Shown: positions 43,226 through 51,804 of the stretch, one piece after another | How the letters are laid out: each line of letters opens with the position of its first letter | How positions within the stretch are numbered: the stretch's first letter is position 1 | Assembly (NCBI RefSeq): GCF_014217625.1 | Contig: NZ_CP043641.1 | Span: 4,154,001 to 4,218,000 of the forward strand | Direction of reading: 5' to 3' | From: Leifsonia shinshuensis | Lineage (GTDB): Bacteria; Actinomycetota; Actinomycetes; Actinomycetales; Microbacteriaceae | Length of the DNA stretch: 64,000 nucleotides | Position numbers and translations under genes: made by a program | Notes under the pieces: model-generated | What the model was told of the DNA's origin: nothing | Seen by the model: the letters and a program-made list of their open reading frames with translations, nothing else | Databases searched by the model: none

Positions 43226-43669
43226 GTGGAGTTGAGCCGTCGCGAGTTGAGTTTGAACAATGTCGTCAGTTTGAGAATGGATCTTCGCCACGGCGATGAG
43301 TTGCTGGAGATCATCGACGACACCGTCGATGACTTCCGGCGCGCGCTGGTGAGCAATGGCTATTACACGACAGGCCCGATGGTCTTTCGCGGGCTCCCCG
43401 ATTCGCGTGAGTTCACGATCATGACGACTCTGGGCAACCGCGTGAACCTCGTGGGAGCCGAGGGGACCGGTTTCGAGTTTCGCGAGCGGATCGATCTCGA
43501 CACGAAGTTCTTCTACAGGCACGTCGACGTCGAGGAGCCTGTGCCGTACGCAGAGATCGCCGAAGCCGTAACCGCAGCGGGATTCCGAGTCGAGACCATT
43601 TATCACGTCATCCTCGACGTCTACGGCGACACGATGCTGGACCTCTACGTCGAAGCGGAGAAGCCGTGA
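43226..43669 (+). CDS. DUF5085-like T7SS-associated protein, copy 1
   Basis: 147 residues. LSLNNVVSLRMDLRHGDELLEIIDDTVDDFRRALVSNGYYTTGPMVFRGL is followed by an alternating strand/helix region and ends in DVYGDTMLDLYVEAEKP. The layout matches its downstream neighbour, and both resemble DUF5085 proteins found with LXG effectors in Bacillus. GTG 43226 is chosen because GGAAGGAAGG lies 7 bases upstream; GTG 43205 is also in frame. The stop overlaps the next start (TGATG). Confidence 0.65.
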   Translation: MELSRRELSLNNVVSLRMDLRHGDELLEIIDDTVDDFRRALVSNGYYTTGPMVFRGLPDSREFTIMTTLGNRVNLVGAEGTGFEFRERIDLDTKFFYRHVDVEEPVPYAEIAEAVTAAGFRVETIYHVILDVYGDTMLDLYVEAEKP

Positions 43670-44136
43670 TGGAGGAGGCCCCTCAGCAACGAGTGGCATT
43701 CGGAGAGAGGCTGGCCTACCAGAACGTGGTGAGTTCTCGTGAGACGTTTCACTTCAGCGAGCTGGCCGCGCGGTTCGAGGAGTTCGCGTCGGCGATTGCG
43801 AAGAGGGGATACGACCCGCAGGGTCCCTTCTTCTACAGTCTGAACAACGTACCCCTGGACGAGGTTGTCGATATCGAGATGTTCCTCCCCATTCGGCAGG
43901 GCACGTTCGATGACGAACCCGGGCTGTTCTTCCATTCGTACTTCGAGATGTCCCCTCTGTTGCACGGGGTGGTGGGCGGCGATTTCGAGAACCGGACCGA
44001 ACAGGTCTACGCGCAGCTTCTCGGGATCCTGGACGCGAACGGTCTGGTGATCAACTCACCCTTCGTGCACGTCGTGCATCGCGACGCCTCGCCGTCCGTA
44101 TCCGTGTATGTGGGGTACTCCCAGCCGAACGACTGA
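43669..44136 (+). CDS. DUF5085-like T7SS-associated protein, copy 2
   Basis: 155 residues with the same order of elements as the preceding gene: LAYQNVVSSRETFHFSELAARFEEFASAIAKRGYDPQGPFFYSLNNVP, an acidic beta region, and a final VHRDASPSVSVYVGYS. The paired Asn-Val-Val and Gly-Pro landmarks align with copy 1, so the two are probably ancient paralogues forming a heteromer. No signal or membrane segment. Overlap with copy 1 suggests equal synthesis. It is the last gene of the T7SS operon on this strand. Confidence 0.65.
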   Translation: MEEAPQQRVAFGERLAYQNVVSSRETFHFSELAARFEEFASAIAKRGYDPQGPFFYSLNNVPLDEVVDIEMFLPIRQGTFDDEPGLFFHSYFEMSPLLHGVVGGDFENRTEQVYAQLLGILDANGLVINSPFVHVVHRDASPSVSVYVGYSQPND

Positions 44137-44480
44137 ACGAGTCCGTATCACTCTCAGACGTGCGGCCCGGTCCTAGTCGCACCGGTCTGGCTGTCGAGGT
44201 ATGCCGGCGCAATGTCGCCGCCAGGGCCCAACGCCCTGCGCAGCCGGACGACCTTGTTGTGCGCGGCCGATTCTCTTGCGGCCCGGGCCAGCCCAGCCGG
44301 CATCCCTCGAAGAAACCGACACACCCTCTTCGGAATACCGATGCAGTACGTCGCTTTCCTGCTGGCTGCCTTCGGGGTGTGGTGCCTCATGCAATCAGCG
44401 CTTTGTGACCGAGGTGAAGACTATGGATGACTCGCGACCGAGCATCTGCAGCTCACCCCTGAACCAGAGTCACCTCGAGG
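44137..44480. other. 344-base gap between convergent T7SS genes
   Basis: No convincing gene is visible between the second DUF5085-like gene and esaA. Short ORFs on both strands lack start signals and family resemblance. A hydrophobic peptide frame (MQYVAFLLAAFGVWCLMQSA, from 44341) is present but has no ribosome-binding site. No clear terminator hairpin is seen either. It may contain the decayed remains of another effector gene. Confidence 0.4.
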
Positions 44481-46385
44481 TCAGGCCTTCTTCCGCTTCC
44501 GGAACGCGGTGCCGAGCGCCGTCGCGAGCGTGCCGGCGACCAGTCCTCCTGCGAAGACGATCAACCACTTCAGGTCCAGAAGTCCGGCGGGGTCGGCGTC
44601 GCTTGACCCGGTCGTCCGCTCGCCCGTGACGTTCTTCGCGTCGATCGGGGCGGAGAAGAAGGCGTAGATGTTGCCGGTGTCGACGCCCGGTGTTCTCGTG
44701 TTTGCGAAGACGGTGGCGAAGTTCGCGTAGTAGGCCTGGTTCTCCGCGAGGCCGTTGGTCCCCGAGGACAGCAGCTTGTTCACCCCGTTGAGCACCCTCT
44801 CGGCGCCCGTGGACGTGCTGGTCGAGTTCTGGAGGAGCGCCTCGAATTGGCTGGAGTTGTCGGGGACCGTCGTTGAGGCGGTGGTGAGCCTGGCGCTGGT
44901 CTCCGTGGACTGCGTGATGAACGCGGTGATGTCGTTGGTCAGTTGATCGCTGGTGTCGACGTACACCCCGGAGGCGTCTGGCGCGTACGCGCTCCAGTCC
45001 TGGACTTCGAGGGAGTTGACCGCGTTGGGCGTCAGGGCGGCGTTCGTGACGGTGTTGAGCATGTCCGCGTACCAGCCGTCCAGGTTCGCCAGCTCGGGTT
45101 CGAACAGGGGCGCCGGTGCGGTGCTCGGGTCGAGGGAGTCCCGGATGGCCTCCAGTGCGACGATCTCGTCGTGCAGGAGTTGGAGGATCACCGGGTGGAC
45201 GGGCGCGGTGGGTTGTGCCGGCTCCAGGGGCACAGCCGGAACCGATGGGGCGTCGCGCCCAGCCGGGGGCGTCGGCTGCGCCGAAGGATCCAACAGATAC
45301 TCGACGACCCGCAGACCGGTGATCCTCTGGTCGAGGCTGTCGACGATGCCGGCGAGGGAGAGCGCGTGGCCGTCGGAGAACTGTGCGATCGCCTGCCGGA
45401 GCTCGGCGACCCGGTGCTGCAGGGGCAGGGGAGCGGCGCCGTCCGGGTTCAGGCAGGCCTCAGGTGCGTCGGCCGCGTCGGGGCCGCTCAGCCTGCACAG
45501 CATCCCGGTCCTGAACCGATCGAACTGGTCGCCGTAGAAATCGCGGTCGGACTCGGCCTGGTCGGCGATTCCCCTGTTGCTGTTGTCGGCGTTGATCCCT
45601 GCGATCTCCTGCTGCCGGTCGGCGTACGCCTCGATCCCCGGCAGCTGGCCTGTGAGGGCTTCGCTGTTGCTGGCGAGCAGGTCAATCACCGATGTCGCGT
45701 AGGCCTTCTGCGCTTCGATGGTCGCGGCGTTGACGTCCTTCAGGCCGGACGCGCTCGCGATGAGGCTCTCGAAATTCGGCATGGTGGTCGAGAACGGCTC
45801 CTGCACGTCCGACGCGAGGGCGGCGATGAGCGCCTTCTGGATGCCGAGTGTGGCGCTCATCTGCCCGTCGGCCTGGGCGATGTTGTCGGCGAGCGAGGCG
45901 TAGTACATGGTGACGACGCCCTGGTTGAAGTCGTGCACGATGCCGCGGATCCTGCTCTCCAGCAGCCGGTCCGCACTGTCGTCCGGCTGGTGCCGGAGCC
46001 GGAACTCGACCGTCGCCTTGGTCGGGCTGGTCTCCTGGAGCGTCAGGATGTCGTGTGTGAACGACCGGGGGATGTACAGGACGGCGTCGACCGATCCGTC
46101 CTTGTAGGCCTTCTCTGCGACGGGCCGGGAGACCACCGTCCAGTTGTACTCGGAATCCTTCGAGATGCGGTCGACGAAGGAGGCGCCGAACGCGTACTCC
46201 TGATCGTTGAACGCGGCGGCGAGGTCTTCGTTCACCAACCCCACGGTCGGCCGGAAATCGCCGACGCGGTGCGCGGCGTCGTCGTTCAGGATCAGGAAGC
46301 CGGCGACCAGCGCCGCCAGCAGCACGGGCACGGACACGATTCGGACGAGCTTCGCTCTGCGTCTTCCCGGTGACCGCCCCGCCAT
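44481..46385 (-). CDS. esaA: EsaA/YueB-like T7SS membrane protein (YhgE/Pip family)
   Basis: 634 residues. An N-terminal membrane helix (about 12-33) is followed by the YhgE/Pip/EsaA hallmark region VGLVNEDLAAAFNDQEYAFGASFVDRI and DAVLYIPRSFTHDILTLQE. A long helical exported domain of about 540 residues follows, and then one C-terminal membrane helix (about 605-625) with a basic tail. EsaA projects from the membrane as part of the T7SSb machine; YueB is the SPP1 phage receptor. The start at 46385 has GGGGAGAG upstream, and TATGAT about 45 bases upstream may be its -10. Unusually it is encoded opposite to, and after, the rest of the locus. Confidence 0.85.
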   Translation of the reverse strand: MAGRSPGRRRAKLVRIVSVPVLLAALVAGFLILNDDAAHRVGDFRPTVGLVNEDLAAAFNDQEYAFGASFVDRISKDSEYNWTVVSRPVAEKAYKDGSVDAVLYIPRSFTHDILTLQETSPTKATVEFRLRHQPDDSADRLLESRIRGIVHDFNQGVVTMYYASLADNIAQADGQMSATLGIQKALIAALASDVQEPFSTTMPNFESLIASASGLKDVNAATIEAQKAYATSVIDLLASNSEALTGQLPGIEAYADRQQEIAGINADNSNRGIADQAESDRDFYGDQFDRFRTGMLCRLSGPDAADAPEACLNPDGAAPLPLQHRVAELRQAIAQFSDGHALSLAGIVDSLDQRITGLRVVEYLLDPSAQPTPPAGRDAPSVPAVPLEPAQPTAPVHPVILQLLHDEIVALEAIRDSLDPSTAPAPLFEPELANLDGWYADMLNTVTNAALTPNAVNSLEVQDWSAYAPDASGVYVDTSDQLTNDITAFITQSTETSARLTTASTTVPDNSSQFEALLQNSTSTSTGAERVLNGVNKLLSSGTNGLAENQAYYANFATVFANTRTPGVDTGNIYAFFSAPIDAKNVTGERTTGSSDADPAGLLDLKWLIVFAGGLVAGTLATALGTAFRKRKKA

Positions 46386-46481
46386 GTGCACCTCTCCCCA
46401 CGAGATCGCCGTCTGATCGGTCCATCATAATGCGTCTGACATCCGAGAACAGATATCCGGCAAGAAGGAGCGGAAGACAGA

Positions 46482-46518
46482 ACCGCCGAGCACGCGATCG
46501 ATTCGCGTGCTCGGCGGT
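46482..46518. terminator. Terminator after phoU
   Basis: A perfect 15-bp stem (46482-46496 with 46504-46518) with a 7-base loop lies just beyond the phoU stop; on the minus strand it is followed by TTCTGTCTT. Confidence 0.8.
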
Positions 46519-46539
46519 GTGCGTCGAGAGAGGGAGGCC

Positions 46540-47196
46540 TCAGCCGGCCAGTTCCGGAGCCCAGTCGCCCGTGGCGAGGTACTGGACCTTCTTGGCGATG
46601 GAGACCGCGTGGTCGGCGAAGCGCTCGTGGTAGCGGCTCGCGAGCGTCGCATCCACGGTGTCCACGGCCTGGCCCTTCCAGGTCTCGCCGAGCACCTTGT
46701 CGAACACGCTGGCGTGCAGCTCGTCGATGTCGTCGTCGTCGTTGCGGATCTCGTCTGCGAGGCGGATGTCCTGGCTGCGCAGCAGCTCGGCGAGCTTCTC
46801 GGCGATCTGCACGTCGAGGCGGCCCATCTCGGCGAACGTCGAGCGGAGGCTCTTCGGCACCACCTTGTCCGGGAAGCGGTAGCGGGCGAGCTGGGCGATG
46901 TGCTCGGCCATGTCGCCCATCCGCTCCAGCGAGGCGCTGATGCGCAGGGCGCTGACGACGATGCGGAGGTCGCGGGCGACCGGCTGCTGACGGGCGAGGA
47001 TCTGGATGGAGAGCTCGTCCAGGAGCACCGTGAGCTCGTCGATGCGGTGGTCGTTGGCGATCACCTCTTCGGCGAGGGACACGTCCGACTCGTTGAACGC
47101 CTCCGTGGCGCTGCGGATCGAGCGGACGACAAGCTCGGCGATCTCGACCAGACGGTCCTGAACGTCGGCCAGCTCCTGCTGGAAAACTTCGCGCAT
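46540..47196 (-). CDS. phoU: Phosphate signalling regulator PhoU
   Basis: 218 residues, the standard PhoU length, with two three-helix bundles. Both metal-binding-type motifs are seen: ANDHRIDEL in the first half and RNDDDDIDELHASVF in the second, plus SLERMGDMAEHIAQ and RYHERFADHAVSIAK. PhoU links the Pst transporter to the sensor kinase and limits phosphate uptake. AGGA precedes the ATG at 47196; the earlier in-frame Met at 47349 would cross the Pho box. It is divergent from senX3-regX3. Confidence 0.94.
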   Translation of the reverse strand: MREVFQQELADVQDRLVEIAELVVRSIRSATEAFNESDVSLAEEVIANDHRIDELTVLLDELSIQILARQQPVARDLRIVVSALRISASLERMGDMAEHIAQLARYRFPDKVVPKSLRSTFAEMGRLDVQIAEKLAELLRSQDIRLADEIRNDDDDIDELHASVFDKVLGETWKGQAVDTVDATLASRYHERFADHAVSIAKKVQYLATGDWAPELAG

Positions 47197-47273
47197 GGGA
47201 TGAGGTCCTTCCTGGGCGTGCGCGGGCACGCGGGATACAGGGGTCGGATGACCCCGTTCAGCATGGTCGCTTC

Positions 47274-47306
47274 GGGAGGTTAACGGATGGTGCCGTAGGG
47301 CTGAAC
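47274..47306 (-). promoter_or_regulatory. Three-unit Pho box between phoU and senX3
   Basis: On the minus strand three adjacent 11-mers read GTTCAGCCCTA (47306-47296), CGGCACCATCC (47295-47285) and GTTAACCTCCC (47284-47274). The outer two fit the Pho-box unit well. It lies about 80-110 bases upstream of phoU and could also influence senX3. Confidence 0.55.
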
Positions 47307-47389
47307 ACTGTCTAACGTACCCGCGAAAACACGCGGCGCAGAGCCGCATCGGTCACGGCGCGCCTCCCGGCATCACCTACGCTTCAACT

Positions 47390-48541
47390 ATGGACTCCGC
47401 CTGGTTGGTGCTGCTCTCGCTCGGCCTGGGGCTGGCCGTCGGCGCGGGGTTCGTCTGGATCCTCCACATCGCCGCGCGCCGCGGGGACCACGCCGCCGCG
47501 GTCTCCAATCCGGCCGTCCCCGACGGCGTCGACCAGGTGCTCGACGCGATGGAGTCGGCCGGCATCGTGATCGACCCGTCCAACAACGTCATCAAGGCGT
47601 CCCCGGGCGCACACGCGATCGGGCTGGTGTGGAACGGCGCGCTCGTCCACCCGCACCTCGTCGAGCTGGTCGACCGCGTGCGCCGCACCGGCGAGCCGGT
47701 CACCGAGGAATGCGAGCTCGCGCGCGGACCGTTCGGCGACGCCAACATCCACCTGAGCGTGCGGGTCGCACGGCTCGGGTCCCGGTACATCCTGCTGCTG
47801 GCGGAGGACCGCACCGAGTCGTTCCGGCTTGAGTCGGTGCGCCGTGACTTCGTGGCGAACATCAGCCACGAGCTGAAGACCCCGATCGGCGCGGTCGGCC
47901 TCCTCGCCGAGGCGCTGGACGACGCCTCCGACGACCCGGAGCAGGTGCGCCGGTTCGCGCTGCGGCTGAGCGAGGAGGCCTCCCGCCTCGCCCGCATCAC
48001 CCAGGACATCATCGAGCTGAGCCGCCTCCAGGCCGCCGACGCGCTGGGGGACGCCGAGCAGCTGTCGGCGAAGAAGGTCGTCCGCGCCGCCATCGACCAG
48101 AACAAGGTCGCGGCCGAGTCGCGCCAGATCGAGATCGCGATGCGCGGCGAGAAGGACGCCATCGTGCTCGGCAATGAGGCGCTGCTGGTGACCGCCGTGC
48201 ACAACCTCATCTCGAACGCGATCCAGTACTCGCCGGAGGACTCCCGCATCGGCATCGGCGTGCGCACGGTCGACGGCGTCGTGGAGATCGCGGTCACCGA
48301 CCAGGGCGAGGGCATCCCGGAGGAGGATCTCGACCGCGTCTTCGAGCGCTTCTTCCGGGTGGACCAGGCCCGCTCCCGCAACACCGGGGGCACCGGGCTC
48401 GGCCTCTCGATCGTCAAGCACGCCGTGCAGAACCACGGCGGGGAGGTCCGGGTCTGGTCGCAGCCGGGCCGAGGCTCCACCTTCACCATCCGGCTGCCCG
48501 AGGCCGCCACCGTCCGTCCCCCGATTGGAGAGAACCTGTGA
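47390..48541 (+). CDS. senX3: Sensor histidine kinase SenX3
   Basis: 383 residues. One N-terminal membrane segment (about 3-26) is followed by a PAS-like domain, the H-box DFVANISHELKTPIGAV with the phosphorylated His, and the catalytic ATPase domain with N-box NLISNAIQYSP, G1 VTDQGEGIP and G2 GTGLGLSIVKHAV. SenX3 phosphorylates RegX3 when phosphate is low. TACGCT (47378-47383) ends 6 bases before the ATG, a leaderless start. Its stop overlaps the regX3 start (GTGA). Confidence 0.94.
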   Translation: MDSAWLVLLSLGLGLAVGAGFVWILHIAARRGDHAAAVSNPAVPDGVDQVLDAMESAGIVIDPSNNVIKASPGAHAIGLVWNGALVHPHLVELVDRVRRTGEPVTEECELARGPFGDANIHLSVRVARLGSRYILLLAEDRTESFRLESVRRDFVANISHELKTPIGAVGLLAEALDDASDDPEQVRRFALRLSEEASRLARITQDIIELSRLQAADALGDAEQLSAKKVVRAAIDQNKVAAESRQIEIAMRGEKDAIVLGNEALLVTAVHNLISNAIQYSPEDSRIGIGVRTVDGVVEIAVTDQGEGIPEEDLDRVFERFFRVDQARSRNTGGTGLGLSIVKHAVQNHGGEVRVWSQPGRGSTFTIRLPEAATVRPPIGENL

Positions 48542-49221
48542 CAGCGATCCTGCTCGTCGAGGATGAGGCCGCGCTCAGCGAGCCGCTCGCGTACCTGCTC
48601 AAGCGCGAAGGCTACGAGGTGGCGGTCGCCGAAGACGGCCCGACGGCCCTCGCGGAGTTCGACCGCGCCGGCGCCGACCTGGTGCTGCTCGACCTGATGC
48701 TCCCCGGCATCCCCGGCACCGAGGTCTGCCGCGAGATCCGCACGCGCTCCAACGTGCCGATCATCATGCTGACCGCCAAGGACTCCGAGGTGGACATCGT
48801 GGTCGGCCTCGAGCTCGGCGCGGACGACTACGTCACCAAGCCGTACTCCTCGCGGGAGCTGCTGGCCCGCATCCGCGCCGTGCTGCGCCGCCGGGTGGAC
48901 GAGGCCGAGCTGGAGGATGACGGCATCCTGGAGGCCGGAACGGTCCGCATGGACGTCGACCGGCACACGGTCGCGGTCAAGGGCGACGAGATCTCCATGC
49001 CGCTGAAGGAATTCGAGCTGCTGGAGCTGCTGCTCCGCAACGCCGGGCGCGTGCTCACGCGCGGTCAGCTGATCGACCGGGTGTGGGGGAGCGACTACTT
49101 CGGCGACACCAAGACGCTCGACGTGCACATCAAGCGCATCCGCTCGCGCATCGAGGAGAGCCCGTCCGACCCGCAGATGCTGGTCACGGTGCGCGGGCTC
49201 GGGTACCGCTTCAACGCCTGA
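48538..49221 (+). CDS. regX3: Response regulator RegX3
   Basis: 227 residues. The receiver domain has acidic residues in LLVEDEAAL, the phospho-acceptor Asp in LVLLDLMLPGIPG, and Lys in YVTKPYSSRELLARI. The OmpR-type winged helix contains MPLKEFELLELLLRNAGRVLTR, LDVHIKRIRSRIEE and VRGLGYRFNA. It activates phosphate-starvation genes, here probably pst through the box at 22867-22888. The GTG start overlaps senX3. A strong terminator follows. Confidence 0.95.
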   Translation: MTAILLVEDEAALSEPLAYLLKREGYEVAVAEDGPTALAEFDRAGADLVLLDLMLPGIPGTEVCREIRTRSNVPIIMLTAKDSEVDIVVGLELGADDYVTKPYSSRELLARIRAVLRRRVDEAELEDDGILEAGTVRMDVDRHTVAVKGDEISMPLKEFELLELLLRNAGRVLTRGQLIDRVWGSDYFGDTKTLDVHIKRIRSRIEESPSDPQMLVTVRGLGYRFNA

Positions 49222-49242
49222 CGGCGGTTGCTCCGACGCGAC

Positions 49243-49275
49243 GAAGCCGCCCTCGCGCATCGCGAGGGCGGCTTC
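49243..49275. terminator. Bidirectional terminator after regX3
   Basis: A perfect 15-bp stem (49243-49257 with 49261-49275, GAAGCCGCCCTCGCG type) with a three-base loop lies between convergent regX3 and the lipoprotein gene, ending in TTC on each strand. Confidence 0.85.
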
Positions 49276-49298
49276 CGTGTGTCCGGGTCGCGCCGGCG

Positions 49299-49802
49299 TC
49301 AGCCCTGCGCGGGCAGGATGGTCGGCGGCACGAGGTCCTTGTAGTCCGGGAGGCCTCCGTCGAGGACCGGGACCTGCAGCTTCACGCCGGTCTCGTCGCC
49401 GTACTGGAAGTAGACGTCGTAGTTGCTGCCGGGCAGCGCGTCGAACGGGGTGAGGAAGACGTTGCTGGAGGACGCCTTGTCGGGCTGGGCGCCGACCTTC
49501 TTGACCTGGCCCGGCTCGACGGTGACGTACGCGGCGCTGCCGGAGCCGGCCGACGTGATGGCGACGCGGTGGCTCTTGCTGTCGGTGTTCACCAGGCTGA
49601 CCACCAGGTTGCCGACCTTGCCGCCGACGCCGTCGGTGACGATGAAGGCGTTGCGCACGTCGATCTGCCCGACGTTGCCGCTGACTCCGTCGCTCGCGTC
49701 GTAGTGCTTCGTGGTGGCCTGCGGTGCGATGAATCCGCACCCGGCTGTGCCGGCTGCGACCGCCAGGGCGAGGACGATGGACGCCGCGACGCGAGCTTTC
49801 AC
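49299..49802 (-). CDS. Conserved lipoprotein, DNA-binding/copper-chaperone-like beta fold
   Basis: 167 residues. A signal peptide ends in lipobox TAGC with Cys22. The mature domain is beta-rich (GNVGQIDVRNAFIVTDGVGGKVGNLVVSLVNTDSKSHRVAITSAG ...VTVEPGQVKKVG) and looks like a small cupredoxin or PCu(A)C-like sandwich, but the Met/His copper ligands of that family are not present. Function unknown. GTG 49802 is chosen for GGAGG 8 bases upstream; the open frame continues far upstream without signals. It is divergent from carD. Confidence 0.7.
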   Translation of the reverse strand: MKARVAASIVLALAVAAGTAGCGFIAPQATTKHYDASDGVSGNVGQIDVRNAFIVTDGVGGKVGNLVVSLVNTDSKSHRVAITSAGSGSAAYVTVEPGQVKKVGAQPDKASSSNVFLTPFDALPGSNYDVYFQYGDETGVKLQVPVLDGGLPDYKDLVPPTILPAQG

Positions 49803-49979
49803 TGGATGATCCTCCGAATCGTTCCGCTCGACGGCGCGCTGATGCCGTGTGACGAAGCGGTTTGAGCACGAGTTTACCGTATGCCGACAGGGCTCCCCGG
49901 CCTCCCAGGAGGCGCAGGGGCGAACCTTAGCATGTGCCTCGTGTGGTATCCTATTCGTTGCTGAAGGGACAACATATCT

Positions 49980-50462
49980 ATGCTTTTCGAGGTTGGCGAA
50001 ACCGTCGTTTACCCCCATCACGGTGCTGCAACGATCACCGAGGTCAAGAAAAGAATCATCAAGGGTGAAGAGAAGCTGTACCTCAAGCTCAACGTGACTC
50101 AGGGCGATCTGACCATCGAGGTCCCCGCTGAGAACGTGGATCTCGTGGGTGTGCGCGACGTCATCGGCAAGGAGGGCCTCGACCGCGTGTTCGAGGTGCT
50201 GCGCGCCCCGTTCACCGAGGAGCCGACCAACTGGTCCCGCCGCTACAAGGCCAACCTGGAGAAGCTGGCGTCGGGCGACGTCATCAAGGTGTCCGAGGTC
50301 GTCCGCGACCTGTGGCGCCGCGACCAGGACCGCGGCCTGTCCGCCGGTGAGAAGCGCATGCTGGCCAAGGCCCGGCAGATCCTCATCTCGGAGCTCGCCC
50401 TCGCGGAGAAGACCGACGACGAGAAGGCCTCCAGCCTCCTCGACGAGGTGCTCGCCTCCTAA
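49980..50462 (+). CDS. carD: CarD-family RNA polymerase-binding regulator
   Basis: 160 residues. The N-terminal RNAP-interacting domain ([22 protein letters not shown]) is TRCF-like; the C-terminal helical DNA-binding domain includes [38 protein letters not shown], with the Trp that wedges the promoter minor groove. CarD stabilises open complexes at rRNA and other promoters and is essential in mycobacteria. AAGGGA precedes the ATG by 10 bases, and TATCCT upstream may be its -10. It is followed by a terminator, then ispDF. Confidence 0.96.
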   Translation: MLFEVGETVVYPHHGAATITEVKKRIIKGEEKLYLKLNVTQGDLTIEVPAENVDLVGVRDVIGKEGLDRVFEVLRAPFTEEPTNWSRRYKANLEKLASGDVIKVSEVVRDLWRRDQDRGLSAGEKRMLAKARQILISELALAEKTDDEKASSLLDEVLAS

Positions 50463-50481
50463 CCCGCGATTCACCTGCTTT

Positions 50482-50515
50482 CGGAAGGCCCGCGACTTCG
50501 GTCGCGGGCCTTCCG
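50482..50515 (+). terminator. Terminator after carD (UUCG loop)
   Basis: A perfect 15-bp stem (50482-50496 with 50501-50515) closed by the extra-stable TTCG tetraloop lies 20 bases after the carD stop. Confidence 0.88.
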
Positions 50516-50557
50516 GCGTTCCTGGGGCGGCAGGGTCGGCCCGGGTAGTCTCGTGAC

Positions 50558-51718
50558 GTGAACAGCAACACTGGACCGCGCGTGGCGGTCGTCGTCGTCG
50601 CCGCCGGCTCGGGCACGCGCCTGGGGGCCGAGGTGCCGAAGGCGTTCGTGGAGCTCGACGGGAAGACGCTCCTGGAGCGGTCGCTGCATACCGTGCGCGG
50701 CATGCGGTCGCCGGCCGCTCCTGTGCTCGTCGTGCCCGCGGACCGCGTCGCCGAGGCTGCGGCGGTCGCGCAGCGTGTGTTCGGCCGCTCTGTCGAGGTG
50801 GTCGCGGGCGGTGTCACCCGCCAGCAGTCCGTCGCAGCCGGGCTTGCGGTGATCACTGACGACGTCGAGGTGGTCCTCGTCCACGACGCGGCCCGTGCGC
50901 TCGCGCCCTCCGCACTGTTCGACGCGGTGGTGGACGCCGTGATCGAGACGGGGCACGGGGTCATCCCCGGCCTCCCGGTCAGCGACACCATCAAGCGCGT
51001 CCATGGCGACGGCTCGGTCCACGAGACCGTGGACCGCTCGACGCTGGCCGCCGTCCAGACGCCGCAGGGGTTCCCGCGCGACCAGCTGCTCGCTGCGTAC
51101 GCCGCCGCGACCACCGACGAGACCGACGACGCCGGCCTGGTCGCCGCGGCCGGGCACCGGGTGACGGTGCTGCCCGGTGCGACGGAGGCGTTCAAGATCA
51201 CCACGCCGTGGGACCTGCAGCGCGCGCGCGACCTGGTCGCGCCCTCCGCCGTTCCCCGGATCGGCTTCGGGACGGACACGCACGCCTTCGATCCGTCCGC
51301 CGAGCTCTGGCTGGCCGGCCTGCACTGGCCCGACGAGCCGGGGCTGTCGGGCCACAGCGACGGGGACGCGGCGTGCCACGCGATCGTCGACGCCCTGCTC
51401 GGGGCCGCCGGCCTCGGGGACATCGGCGGCGTGTTCGGTACGGGCGACCCGCGGTTCGCGGGCGCGCACGGCGAGGTGTTCCTCGCGGAGGCGCGCCGGC
51501 TGGTGGAGGAGGCGGGCTACCGGATCGGCAACGTGTCGGTGCAGCTCATCGGGCAGCGCCCGAAGTTCTCGCCGCGGCGGGTGGAGGCGGAGCAGCTGCT
51601 GTCGGGGATCCTCGGAGCTCCGGTGTCGCTCGCGGCGACGACGACCGACGGTCTGGGCTTCACCGGGCGCGGGGAGGGCATCGCCGTCTTCGCGACCGCG
51701 CTGCTGCTCCCGCGCTAG
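50558..51718 (+). CDS. ispDF: Bifunctional IspD-IspF isoprenoid enzyme
   Basis: 386 residues. The first about 225 residues are IspD ([44 protein letters not shown]), which makes CDP-methylerythritol. The rest is IspF ([69 protein letters not shown]) with metal ligands in the DTH and HSD motifs, making the cyclodiphosphate. Both belong to the non-mevalonate pathway. TAGTCT (50546-50551) ends 6 bases before the GTG start. Fusion of the two nonconsecutive enzymes is known in several bacteria. Confidence 0.96.
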   Translation: MNSNTGPRVAVVVVAAGSGTRLGAEVPKAFVELDGKTLLERSLHTVRGMRSPAAPVLVVPADRVAEAAAVAQRVFGRSVEVVAGGVTRQQSVAAGLAVITDDVEVVLVHDAARALAPSALFDAVVDAVIETGHGVIPGLPVSDTIKRVHGDGSVHETVDRSTLAAVQTPQGFPRDQLLAAYAAATTDETDDAGLVAAAGHRVTVLPGATEAFKITTPWDLQRARDLVAPSAVPRIGFGTDTHAFDPSAELWLAGLHWPDEPGLSGHSDGDAACHAIVDALLGAAGLGDIGGVFGTGDPRFAGAHGEVFLAEARRLVEEAGYRIGNVSVQLIGQRPKFSPRRVEAEQLLSGILGAPVSLAATTTDGLGFTGRGEGIAVFATALLLPR

Positions 51719-51749
51719 GCGCGCGCCCGCGCTAGGCGCGCGGGCGCGC
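51709..51749 (+). terminator. Tandem 17-bp repeat forming the ispDF terminator
   Basis: CCCGCGCTAGGCGCGCG occurs twice without a gap (51709-51725, 51726-51742), the first copy containing the ispDF stop codon. The duplication creates a 12-bp hairpin (51721-51732 with 51738-51749) followed by CGGTTCTTC, so the repeat apparently generates or strengthens a terminator. Confidence 0.65.
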
Positions 51750-51804
51750 GGTTCTTCGCCGCACCAGGGCTGCCTCTCCCACCGCGCAGGGCGCCTCGCT
51801 GCTC

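Noticed and set aside
44154..44430. Small genes in the gap between the DUF5085-like gene and esaA
   Set aside because: Competing short frames on both strands, no ribosome-binding site or -10 at the starts, and no recognisable domain.
47377..49869. Long minus-strand open frame across senX3 and regX3
   Set aside because: It is antisense to two well-recognised genes and has a low-complexity composition; no start signal.
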